From Alphaproteobacteria bacterium (GTDB lineage Bacteria > Pseudomonadota > Alphaproteobacteria > Micropepsales > Micropepsaceae): 22,481 nucleotides of DNA. Below, piece by piece: positions 15,043 through 22,481 of the stretch. Location: contig JAATGK010000047.1 in assembly GCA_015654715.1 (NCBI GenBank), positions 1-22,481 of the forward strand, read 5' to 3'. Under the pieces are notes generated by a model that saw only the letters and a list, made by a program, of their open reading frames with translations, searched no databases and had not been told where the DNA came from. The position numbers and the translations under genes were made by a program. Within the stretch, counting starts at the first letter, position 1. The number at the start of each line of letters is the position of its first letter.

Positions 15043-16751
15043 GCCGTCCTCCCCGACCGGTTCACCTGGAAAAAGCGCGCGATGTCGTAATGGCCAACGT
15101 GGCGGCCCAAGGCACCGACCGGGTCCATCTTGATCCCGTCGTTCTTGTCGCACATGAGGCCAATGCCGGCATCGTGCATGGTGTTCAGATTGACAAGAAT
15201 GGTGCCGAGCGCGCCGTTGCACGCCTCTTCAAGCCAATAGGCGAAATACAGGCCTTCGCGGATTTTGACGTAGGCTGCGGAGCCGCTCCACTGCATGCCA
15301 CCGGCGCCGCTCTCCGTGAAGATCACCCACGACGCAGAATACGGCGTGGTATAGACGTGCATCGATGTGAGACCGGGCGAATACTCCCAGCTGATCGCAT
15401 GGCCGACCAATTCGTCGGTGAAGTGATGGCGCCGGTACGCCGGCGGAATGATTCCCTCCATCTCGACAACACCGAACAACGTCTTGGCACCGGATTCATT
15501 GGCGAAATACGGCGTGTTGAAGAAGCCGTTGTAGCAGGTGACGAGCCCCTGGTCGAAATCGACGCAAATCGAATGGCCGTCGTGGTTGGGCTCGCCTTCC
15601 AGCAAGTGGCCGAACAGGATCACGCCGGGTGTCGATTCCCACGCGTGGTAGCGCGTCTTGATCCAGCGCTTGCTGCCCTCTTTGCGCCAATGCAGGGTCT
15701 CGCGTTCGTCGATGCGGTATTCCATCGCCGGCGCGTTGTCGTAGCGTAGCGTGAAACTCTTGCCGACGAGATAGTCCGTGATTGGATCGCCGTTACCGGC
15801 CATGTCGGTATGCATAATAAAGGCCGTCTTGCGCGCGGCGGCCACTTCCGATTTGGACATGATTTCCCACGTCTTCAGCGGTCGGTAGACGGCGCGGGCG
15901 CCCTTGGCGAGCGGCTTGCCGTCCTCGGCCCGCGGCGGCACCACATCGCCTTTGACGTCGCCGAACTTCTCGAAGTGGGCAATCTGGCCAACCCATTCGC
16001 CCTTGCCGCGGAACACATAGTATTCCAGCGCATCTTCGGCATTGAACCCGAGCCGCAAGCCGGCCTGCTCGATATGATTCAGATCGATCACATAGAGCGT
16101 AAAAATGCCCGAAAATTCGCATTCGGTCCGGGTATAGATGAAATATTCGGTATCGATCTTGATGTAGTCGGAAGGCGCGCAATACCCAAGTTCACCGCCA
16201 AGACGGGACATCTCCACCCACAGCGAATAGGCGGCCGAGGGATAGAGGTCCAGCGTCTCGATGCCGTTATCCTGCGTCCAGTGATAGCCGTGGCCTTCCA
16301 TCCGGTTGGTCGCGATGTGGCGCGCTTCGGCCGGCTTCTTACCGGATTTCTCGACATAGCCGTGATAGATTTCGCGCTGGACCTCGCGTTTGTCCTCATA
16401 GCCGCTGAACCACAGTTCGAAAACCGTGACGAGATCGGTTTTCTGGTCGACGATCACGGCGTAGCCGCGCTGCGTGCCAGGGATGAGATGCGAGAACACC
16501 GCCACGCGGCCGAGCGCCTGGGCGCCGTAACCGGCCTCCACCGTCGCGCCGCCATTCTCGGACACCGTTAGGCGGCTATTGCCGCGGAAGCTGTAGCTGA
16601 GCTTGAGGCCCTTGTCGGTGGCAATATTGAGCGATTTGCCAGCGAAGACATCTGAAAGCGGAGAGGCACTTGTCGGCCCGCCGGACACAACTTTGCTCAA
16701 CTTGCTCTCGATATCTCTCGCCGAAAGCTTGCTATACGCGATGCGATGCAT
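15039..16751 (-). CDS. MoaF-like protein with two tandem MoaF units
   Basis: This is a 570-residue protein made of two repeats of the MoaF architecture, about twice the usual length of roughly 270. Unit 1: an N-type lipocalin-like domain (about 38-150, with the GYAVIVDQKTDLVTVFELWFSG core) and a C-type domain (about 155-275, with DTEYFIYTRTE and FTLYVIDLNHIEQAGLRLGF). Unit 2: N-type (about 325-440, core HSICVDFDQGLVTCYNGFF) and C-type (about 445-555, HHFTDELVGHAISWEYS, then GLYFAYWLEE and TILVNLNTMHDAGIGLM). Strand-for-strand the last halves of both units align: Y-F-x-Y then a V/L-x-L-N-x-M/I stretch. MoaF was named from a molybdenum-cofactor locus but has no proven role there; the family is calycin-like and probably binds or transforms small molecules. 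No signal peptide is evident. The ATG at 16751 has a weak ribosome site. The gene overlaps the exported SnoaL-like gene by four bases. Confidence 0.72.
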   Translation of the reverse strand: MHRIAYSKLSARDIESKLSKVVSGGPTSASPLSDVFAGKSLNIATDKGLKLSYSFRGNSRLTVSENGGATVEAGYGAQALGRVAVFSHLIPGTQRGYAVIVDQKTDLVTVFELWFSGYEDKREVQREIYHGYVEKSGKKPAEARHIATNRMEGHGYHWTQDNGIETLDLYPSAAYSLWVEMSRLGGELGYCAPSDYIKIDTEYFIYTRTECEFSGIFTLYVIDLNHIEQAGLRLGFNAEDALEYYVFRGKGEWVGQIAHFEKFGDVKGDVVPPRAEDGKPLAKGARAVYRPLKTWEIMSKSEVAAARKTAFIMHTDMAGNGDPITDYLVGKSFTLRYDNAPAMEYRIDERETLHWRKEGSKRWIKTRYHAWESTPGVILFGHLLEGEPNHDGHSICVDFDQGLVTCYNGFFNTPYFANESGAKTLFGVVEMEGIIPPAYRRHHFTDELVGHAISWEYSPGLTSMHVYTTPYSASWVIFTESGAGGMQWSGSAAYVKIREGLYFAYWLEEACNGALGTILVNLNTMHDAGIGLMCDKNDGIKMDPVGALGRHVGHYDIARFFQVNRSGRTA

Positions 16752-16757
16752 CTGCGC

Positions 16758-16781
16758 TTAGGGATACTGCGTCCCCGGCAT
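16758..16781 (-). other. Seven-codon minicistron in frame before the MoaF-like gene
   Basis: On the minus strand an AGAGGGAG sequence is followed 10 bases later by ATG, six more codons (reading MPGTQYP) and TAA. The next two codons lead straight into the MoaF-like ATG at 16751 in the same frame. This may be a leader that couples translation by reinitiation, or a recently acquired stop near the real N-terminus, or chance. Confidence 0.3.
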
Positions 16782-16882
16782 TTCTTCGTATCTCCCTCTG
16801 GCGATCCGTCTTCACGCGGATCTGTCGATGTAAAACAAAACTTTCGCCGAAATATAATCAGCGCCTCACATGTCTGACGCTT

Positions 16883-19800
16883 TCATTTGGCCACGTCGAC
16901 CAAGCCGATCGAATAGAGGGCGCGGTTCGTGAGGATATATAACGTCTGCCGATTGGCCCCGCCGACCACCACTTGAAGCGGCCGATCCGGCACGTCGACG
17001 CGTCCCAACTCGCGGCCGTCGGGCGCGTAGACGTAGACCTGACCGTTCGCCAGATAGACCCGGCCGGCCGCATCATGGGTGACGCTTTCGCCGCCGCGGT
17101 CGACGAATTTTTTCAGATCGGTGAGCGTGCCGCCCTTGCCGAGTTTGCCGCTATAGGTTCGTCCTTCCGACGAGTTGGCGACGTAAATCCGCTCGCCCGC
17201 ACGAGCCACATTGAGGCCGTAGGCGTCGAGCGAATGCGAGAACCGCCAGCCGCGATAATCCGGCGTGCCCTGCGCGACCGTGGTATAGGCCGGCAGCACC
17301 AGACTTCCGTCCGGCGACACGAACTCTTTGCGCGGCGCGGACGCTGCATCCTTCGCGAACATCTCGGCCAGCGTCGTGAAGTGGTCCTTCGCCGGATCGT
17401 ACTGATCCTTGAACTGACCATCGCACCACCAGTTGCCTGGCATAGCGATGGCCGCCCGTGCATTCGGCCCGACCGGTGTTGCTGCGATCACCTTGGGCGA
17501 ACCGCCGACGTCGAGGCTGAACACTGAGCCTTCGGGTCCAGCCGAGGACACCACCATGACATTGCCGGAATTGTCCACGGCGAGATTGACCGGATCGAGG
17601 GTGTGATCGCTGAGGATGTTGAGCCCCTCGCCTTCCGACCAGCGGTAGATGCGCTGGGCGATGCGGTCGGCGAAGTAGAGATTGCCCTTGGCGTCGACCG
17701 CTCCGCCCGAGATCGCCGAGAAGCCGGCGGCTACCTTCTTGAGCTTGGCGTTTTCCGGCGGGGGCGCAGACGGCTTGCTGGTCACGTCCAGCATGGCGAA
17801 CTGGCGATCGCGCACCATCGTGCCGCGGCTGACGTCTTCAATGGAATTCTCGAACGGATACTTATTGGCCCTGAGATACGTTATGCATTCACCGTCCTTG
17901 CACCCGGTGTAGCCGTGCTCTGCGTTCATATGCACGTTGCGGAAGCGGATATCGCGGACATTGTAGAGCTGCGCCGCGGCGACCATCGGACCGGACGTAC
18001 GCGTCACGCGGAAAGCGCGATAATTCGCGATCAGGATGTTGATGGAATCGCGGATCTCGAACGAAATGGCAGAACGGCTTTCGCCAGACTCCTCTTCGGT
18101 CTGCGGCGCGAGCAGCTCCCAGTTGGACACCCGCGACATCACGATCTCGGTACGGGGATGATGTTCGATCGAAGCCTGGTAGACATGACCTGGCGTTGCT
18201 GTATCCGAAATATAGAATCCTGCCTCGGCGAAGGTATTAGGGCACCAGAAACCGTTGAAGGTGCCGCCGCCGTTCTTGGTGACCCAAAGACTCGGGTAGG
18301 TGCCGCCCCAGCGCTTCGCGGTATCGGGATCGGCGCTGCGATTGTTGTTGAAGATCGGGAAGCCCATCGCGTGGTCGACGTCGCCACCGGGGCGGCCGAA
18401 GAAGCGCACGTCGTCGAGCAGCGACTTCTCGCCCGCCATCCACAGCAACGTCGTGACGCGCGGATTGAGGCCGCCGCCGAACAGTCCGAGACCGGAGACG
18501 ATCGCATCGCCGCCCTCGGCGGTCTGGATCATGGCCTTGGGTTCGCCGATACCTTGAAAGCCCGGCGTGCCTTCGGTTAGCACGATCTGCGTCAGCGAGG
18601 GATGCAGACCGATGAGAACCGTGTCCGGCTTCAGACGGATGGTATTGCCGACGCTGTAGATGCCGGCGGGAAAATAGAGCGTACGGTGGGTATCGATCGC
18701 CCTTTGGAGCGCCGCTGTGTTATCCGTCTTGCCATCGCCGACAAGTCCGAGATCGTGCACATTCGCCCAATCGCCGACGGACGGCAGGTCGCGGATCGCA
18801 GGCGCCCGTTCAGCCGGCATGGCGTCAATCGCCGCGATATCGCTGCGGGTCTCGTACTTGCCGACCTGCCCGACTTCCGGAATCGCCAGACCGTAATTGA
18901 ACGACTTGACGCGATAGGCACCTGCCTTGCCGTCAACGGTCCGTCCGCTGTCGCGGAAGCGCGCGAAAACCGGCGTATCGGCAGCGAGCGCATTGTCGAA
19001 GCCGATTTGTGTAAACGCAATGTTCTCCTGGGAGATAACGATCGCGGCCTGACGCACCTGTTCAAAGCGAACGTCTTTTCCCCAAAGCTGATCGCTGTAG
19101 CCTTTGTCGATCTCGATTCCGACCGGCACGTCGCGCATCGCGACATTGACCAGAGTGAGTCCCGTCTCATGTTCGCGAATGGCGGCTGCGCGCTGGCCGT
19201 CGAACGTCGAATCGATGACCAGGAAGGGCCACGCGGGTGGTGTCTTTTCGGTCACGAGGCCATAACGGCCGCCGTGAAAATGGACGTCCCGCACGACATT
19301 TCCACCCTGGTAGACACCGGCGAAGCCGGAACCAAGGTGCATGTCCATGTGGCTGAGAATGGCATGTTGGGCGACGCGAAAGCGGATCGCCGTGGCGGCG
19401 GAATTGCCCGCACCAATCTCCACGTTGATATTGCTCATCGAGGAGAAAAACGTGCCCTGGTGGCCGTCGAGAATCTTGGAATCGAACGGCACCGAACCGG
19501 GCGGCGGGAACGGAACCGCTATTGGCAGCCGCGGGGCGCCAGCGAACACCACCATATGGGCGATGCCGCGTTGGAAACCTGGTGTGTGATCTTTGAGAAC
19601 CAGAACCGGGCGCGTCGGCCCGGTCCCGAAGACCCGGACGCCGGGCCAGATATATATGGTCCGGCTAATCCGGTAACGACCTGAGGGTAGAAAGACGATA
19701 CCACCGCTCGCCTTCGCCGCGCGATCGATCGCTCCCTGAATGGATTTGGTATCGTCCGCCTGTCCGTCGCCGCGACCAACCATCGTACCAGTATACGGAT

Positions 19801-19960
19801 CGGCGGGAGCCGCGGTGTAGACGGACGTAGACGCCAAAGCGAAGCCGGACAGGACCAGCAACGCAGCGACGCAAACGAGCCAAAAATCCATTCTCCAGCC
19901 CAGTAGACCGGCCGTTGCCGGCCGGCCCCCAAGGTGGATAGAGGTGCAATCTACCCTCAT
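16883..19960 (-). CDS. Exported double beta-helix (pectate-lyase-3/GH55-like) protein fused to an SMP-30/NHL-like beta-propeller
   Basis: This is a 1025-residue protein with a signal or anchor segment (DFWLVCVAALLVLSGFALAS, residues 25-44). Two right-handed beta-helix domains follow, each opening with the Pectate_lyase_3 hallmark: GDGQADDTKSIQGAID at 64-79 and GDGKTDNTAALQRAID at 408-423, then FLPSGRYRIS / YFPAGIYSVG. This paired arrangement is that of GH55-type exo-beta-1,3-glucanases and related lyases. The last 290 residues (about 735-1025) form a beta-propeller like gluconolactonase/SMP-30 or NHL proteins (GNLYFADRIAQRIYRW; GNVMVVSSAGPEG; GRVYLANGQVYVYAPDGREL). It should act on a polysaccharide or glycoside in the periplasm or at the surface; substrate unknown. 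The start at 19960 has AAAGGG 8 bases before it; the ATG at 19891 would give a tighter signal peptide. It begins 19 bases after the TonB receptor. Confidence 0.8.
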   Translation of the reverse strand: MRVDCTSIHLGGRPATAGLLGWRMDFWLVCVAALLVLSGFALASTSVYTAAPADPYTGTMVGRGDGQADDTKSIQGAIDRAAKASGGIVFLPSGRYRISRTIYIWPGVRVFGTGPTRPVLVLKDHTPGFQRGIAHMVVFAGAPRLPIAVPFPPPGSVPFDSKILDGHQGTFFSSMSNINVEIGAGNSAATAIRFRVAQHAILSHMDMHLGSGFAGVYQGGNVVRDVHFHGGRYGLVTEKTPPAWPFLVIDSTFDGQRAAAIREHETGLTLVNVAMRDVPVGIEIDKGYSDQLWGKDVRFEQVRQAAIVISQENIAFTQIGFDNALAADTPVFARFRDSGRTVDGKAGAYRVKSFNYGLAIPEVGQVGKYETRSDIAAIDAMPAERAPAIRDLPSVGDWANVHDLGLVGDGKTDNTAALQRAIDTHRTLYFPAGIYSVGNTIRLKPDTVLIGLHPSLTQIVLTEGTPGFQGIGEPKAMIQTAEGGDAIVSGLGLFGGGLNPRVTTLLWMAGEKSLLDDVRFFGRPGGDVDHAMGFPIFNNNRSADPDTAKRWGGTYPSLWVTKNGGGTFNGFWCPNTFAEAGFYISDTATPGHVYQASIEHHPRTEIVMSRVSNWELLAPQTEEESGESRSAISFEIRDSINILIANYRAFRVTRTSGPMVAAAQLYNVRDIRFRNVHMNAEHGYTGCKDGECITYLRANKYPFENSIEDVSRGTMVRDRQFAMLDVTSKPSAPPPENAKLKKVAAGFSAISGGAVDAKGNLYFADRIAQRIYRWSEGEGLNILSDHTLDPVNLAVDNSGNVMVVSSAGPEGSVFSLDVGGSPKVIAATPVGPNARAAIAMPGNWWCDGQFKDQYDPAKDHFTTLAEMFAKDAASAPRKEFVSPDGSLVLPAYTTVAQGTPDYRGWRFSHSLDAYGLNVARAGERIYVANSSEGRTYSGKLGKGGTLTDLKKFVDRGGESVTHDAAGRVYLANGQVYVYAPDGRELGRVDVPDRPLQVVVGGANRQTLYILTNRALYSIGLVDVAK

Positions 19961-19979
19961 ATTATAAGCCCTTTGGAGA

Positions 19980-22481
19980 TTACAAATTTATGCGAACGCC
20001 GATGCGGTACATCCGTCCCGACAGATCGTAAAGGGCTGTGCTGACGTCCTGCCCGGTGTTGAACTGGGGCATCGGTGTCGGATCCTTATCGAACAGGTTG
20101 TCGATCTTGAAGTAGGCCTGCATCGCATCGTTGATGTTGTACGTACCGCCGAGGTCGATATAAAGCGCCCCGGGCATGCCGTTTCTGTTGATCGTGTAGT
20201 TCCCACCCACCGACACCGGGCAGTTGGTCTGGCACTCGATGTAGCTCCTGCCGTACACGCCGTCGCTGAACCAACGTTCCTGCAGATTGATCGAAAACTT
20301 CTCGTTGTCGTAGCTCTGCGTCAACAGCACTTTCCAATGCGGAATGGAGCCGCTATTCGTACCGGCCGTCTGCTGGTTGGGATCATTCGGAAGGCCAGTG
20401 TTGGTCTGGTACGTATAGACGTTGGTTGCCAGACCATGGATCGTGTAGTGACCCGAAAGGACTCCATCGAGATTGAACTGATAGCTTGCCTCGTAGTCCA
20501 TGCCTTCGGTCAGGATCCAGGACATATTGAAGCTCTGGATGTTCACGTAGCCGATACTGCCGTCGGTCGGGTAATAGTAGTAGGGGCTGGGAACCGTAGG
20601 ATCGGCGCTGCAGTATTTCGTGACACCGCGAGCGCACATGGTTCCCGGATCGGACGCACTGTTGATGACGTTGGTCATCTTGATCCGATAGTAGTCGATC
20701 GACGCACTCAGACCCGGCAGCCAGTCGGGCTGGCTCAGGACCGCGCCCACTTCGATGTTACGTGCGACTTCCGGCTTCAGAGCGGCATTGCCGACCGTGT
20801 TCTGCATAACCGTGATCGTATAGGGATTCTTAACGACCAGAACCGAGTAGTTCGGTAACGTCGTCGCGATCGGTGCGGCGAATAGTTCCGACAGGTTCGG
20901 CGCCCGCAGGTCGCTCGACGTTACGGCGCGCAAGCGCACCGCCGGAATCGGCGTTTCCCAGGTGCCGCCGATCTTCCACGTCCAAGCCTCGCCGGCGGTC
21001 GAATAGTATTCATAACGGCCGGCCGCGTTGAGGTTCACGCTGCCAAAATCCTTGGAGTCGAGCAGCGGTACGTTGGTTTCGATGAAAGCTTCCTTCACAT
21101 CGAACTTGCCAGTGCCGTCGTGGTAGTTGCCGGCAAACCAGTTTGCGCCGTTGGTCGTGGCCGGGTTGAAGTTCAACACCGGATCCGCCGGGTAATCGGT
21201 AGTGAAGGGGTTGGTGCTGGTCACGCCATTACCGTAGGGGTCGCCTTTGACGCGATAATATTCCCGGCGGTATTCGCCGCCGAACGCGACCGACACCGGG
21301 CCTGCCCACGAAGAGACAGGCTCGCCGTTGATCGCGAAGCTCGCCACGTCCTGGGTCTGGTAGGTGTGCTGATGCGGGCCATTCGCCGGCATGAAGTAGT
21401 CGAGCGACGCTTCGTTGACCGGATCCCCGCCCATGATGTCGAACGGCACGCAGCCGCTGGCGCGCGCGGTGGCACTGGCGCAGACGATCTGGCCATTGAG
21501 AACCGTCGCGTTCGCCGCCTGGGTATAGCGCGACGTGAGCATGACATTGGAGACATGGATGTCGGTGACGTTGGTACCGTGCTCCAGATAAGCATCATAG
21601 CTCCAAGTCTTGCCACCCAACTCGACCTTGCCGTCCGCCCCGAGCACAAGACGAATCTGCTTGCGCGACGGCGCCACGAGCGGATCCTTCGGGAAGTTGC
21701 CGTTAGCCGTGCCGAGCTTAAAGCTCGTTATATTGTTGGTTGCACACGCCTGCTGAATCGACGCCGGGACATACGGGTTCGAGCACTGGACCGTAACGCT
21801 GCTCTGCGCACTGCCGACATATGGCTGGTTGGTGGTGTTGACCTGGGCCACGTTGACGGTGGCGTATATCTCGGCTTCCGAATTGAGATCATAGGCAACC
21901 CGGGAATACGCGTTCAAGCGATGGAGCGAGGACGCCATCGATGCGCCCATGCCGACGCCGGCCGAAACATCGCCGCCACTGCAGAAGCCGTTGAAGCAAC
22001 CTTTGGTATAGTTGTTGGTCGGAACACCGTTGCCGGTTCCATAAACAAACGGATAGGGATTCCCATTGACGTCGAACGCCGTTCCCGCCAGCGGTCCTGA
22101 GTTGATGAGACCGTACTTGGAATAGGCCGTCGACTGGAGGTGATTCAGGACGTAATAGCGCGGATTGCCGTTTTGGGTGGTCGTGGGGGTGTTCAAGCCG
22201 GTATCGAAGAATGTTATGGCGTGATACCACTCGCGGCCGTTCGGGGCCTGTTCGCCCATACCACCAGCCGGAATGCCGTCTTCGTGATCGTATTCACCCG
22301 CGACAATCACATGCAGCCGGCCACCGAAAAAAGCCTTGCCGCCCGCGATCTGAACCATGTTCTGGGCGTTGTCGCCATAGGTGGATATGCCGCCTTGGAC
22401 GTTCGCCTTGAAGCCTTCGAAATGCTTGTTGGTGATGAAGTTCACCACACCACCGACCGCGTCCGAGCCCCAAGAGGCTGA
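19980..22481 (-). CDS. TonB-dependent receptor, large type, N-terminus outside window
   Basis: The frame is open to the right edge, giving 833 visible residues of an outer-membrane receptor; signal, TonB box and most of the plug lie beyond the window. The first residues read SASWGSDAVGGVVNFITNK, the end of the plug domain. The rest is barrel, with the family motifs TSSDLRAPNLSELFAAP, ALKPEVARNIEVGAV and NLFDKDPTP. The last strand reads MYRIGVRINL and ends in Leu, where most barrels end in Phe. Extracellular-loop-like segments hold cysteine pairs (GCFNGFCSGG; CSNPYVPASIQQAC; ECQTNC), as often seen in large carbohydrate- or glycoside-linked receptors of alphaproteobacteria. No SusD partner is present. 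It is the first visible gene of the operon with the beta-helix enzyme, so import of an oligosaccharide or glycoside is inferred. Confidence 0.92.
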   Translation of the reverse strand, partial: SASWGSDAVGGVVNFITNKHFEGFKANVQGGISTYGDNAQNMVQIAGGKAFFGGRLHVIVAGEYDHEDGIPAGGMGEQAPNGREWYHAITFFDTGLNTPTTTQNGNPRYYVLNHLQSTAYSKYGLINSGPLAGTAFDVNGNPYPFVYGTGNGVPTNNYTKGCFNGFCSGGDVSAGVGMGASMASSLHRLNAYSRVAYDLNSEAEIYATVNVAQVNTTNQPYVGSAQSSVTVQCSNPYVPASIQQACATNNITSFKLGTANGNFPKDPLVAPSRKQIRLVLGADGKVELGGKTWSYDAYLEHGTNVTDIHVSNVMLTSRYTQAANATVLNGQIVCASATARASGCVPFDIMGGDPVNEASLDYFMPANGPHQHTYQTQDVASFAINGEPVSSWAGPVSVAFGGEYRREYYRVKGDPYGNGVTSTNPFTTDYPADPVLNFNPATTNGANWFAGNYHDGTGKFDVKEAFIETNVPLLDSKDFGSVNLNAAGRYEYYSTAGEAWTWKIGGTWETPIPAVRLRAVTSSDLRAPNLSELFAAPIATTLPNYSVLVVKNPYTITVMQNTVGNAALKPEVARNIEVGAVLSQPDWLPGLSASIDYYRIKMTNVINSASDPGTMCARGVTKYCSADPTVPSPYYYYPTDGSIGYVNIQSFNMSWILTEGMDYEASYQFNLDGVLSGHYTIHGLATNVYTYQTNTGLPNDPNQQTAGTNSGSIPHWKVLLTQSYDNEKFSINLQERWFSDGVYGRSYIECQTNCPVSVGGNYTINRNGMPGALYIDLGGTYNINDAMQAYFKIDNLFDKDPTPMPQFNTGQDVSTALYDLSGRMYRIGVRINL

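Noticed and set aside
15039..16751. Annotating the MoaF-like gene as molybdenum cofactor biosynthesis
   Set aside because: The name is historical, the protein is a double-length variant, and no other cofactor gene is nearby.
1..22481. CRISPR arrays, tRNA genes, insertion sequences or prophage genes
   Set aside because: No regularly spaced repeats, cloverleaf-like sequences, transposase or integrase motifs were found on reading both strands by eye.

Overview
The window looks like chromosomal DNA of an alphaproteobacterium. It is GC-rich by eye and densely coded. It carries TonB-dependent receptors, Tat-type signal peptides, a Y4mF/HipB-type antitoxin and the GarR plus MOFRL-kinase glycerate branch, all common in that class. 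No rRNA or tRNA gene is visible to fix the genus, so the class assignment is an inference. I saw no CRISPR array, insertion sequence, integrase or phage gene.

Layout from left to right. (1) Positions 1-1902, minus strand: the N-terminal 339 residues of the helicase HrpB, cut by the window edge, preceded by a stand-alone FabG-like short-chain dehydrogenase. (2) 8369 down to 2250, minus strand: a compact five-gene operon of TonB-dependent receptor, Tat-type periplasmic binding protein, ABC permease, ABC ATPase and NnrS. The last three genes overlap. It reads as a complete route from outer membrane to cytoplasm, coupled to a haem/copper-type membrane protein. (3) 8628-9008, plus strand: a 71-aa HipB/Y4mF antitoxin gene with two copies of a palindromic operator around its promoter, followed by what I read as the decayed start of a hipA toxin gene. 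(4) 12526 down to 9114, minus strand: a four-gene catabolic operon of split transketolase (N and C subunits), tartronate semialdehyde reductase (GarR) and an SDR dehydrogenase, ending in a hairpin terminator. (5) 12527-13200: a large divergent regulatory region with repeated TCGTATA elements. (6) 13201-14472, plus strand: a MOFRL-type glycerate kinase. (7) 22481 down to 14530, minus strand: an operon of large TonB receptor (N-terminus outside the window), a 1025-aa double beta-helix plus beta-propeller enzyme, a tandem-duplicated MoaF-like protein and a Tat-exported SnoaL-like protein.

Blocks 4, 6 and 7 fit together as a candidate utilisation locus for a plant or microbial glycan or glycoside. 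Block 7 would capture and cleave the polymer outside the cytoplasm. Block 4 would rearrange the released sugar or sugar acid through a dedicated transketolase and reduce tartronate semialdehyde to glycerate. Block 6 would phosphorylate glycerate into lower glycolysis. The substrate cannot be read from the sequence. The combination with a double MoaF-like protein and an exported SnoaL-like protein is the part most likely to be undescribed. The second candidate system is the TonB-ABC-NnrS operon.
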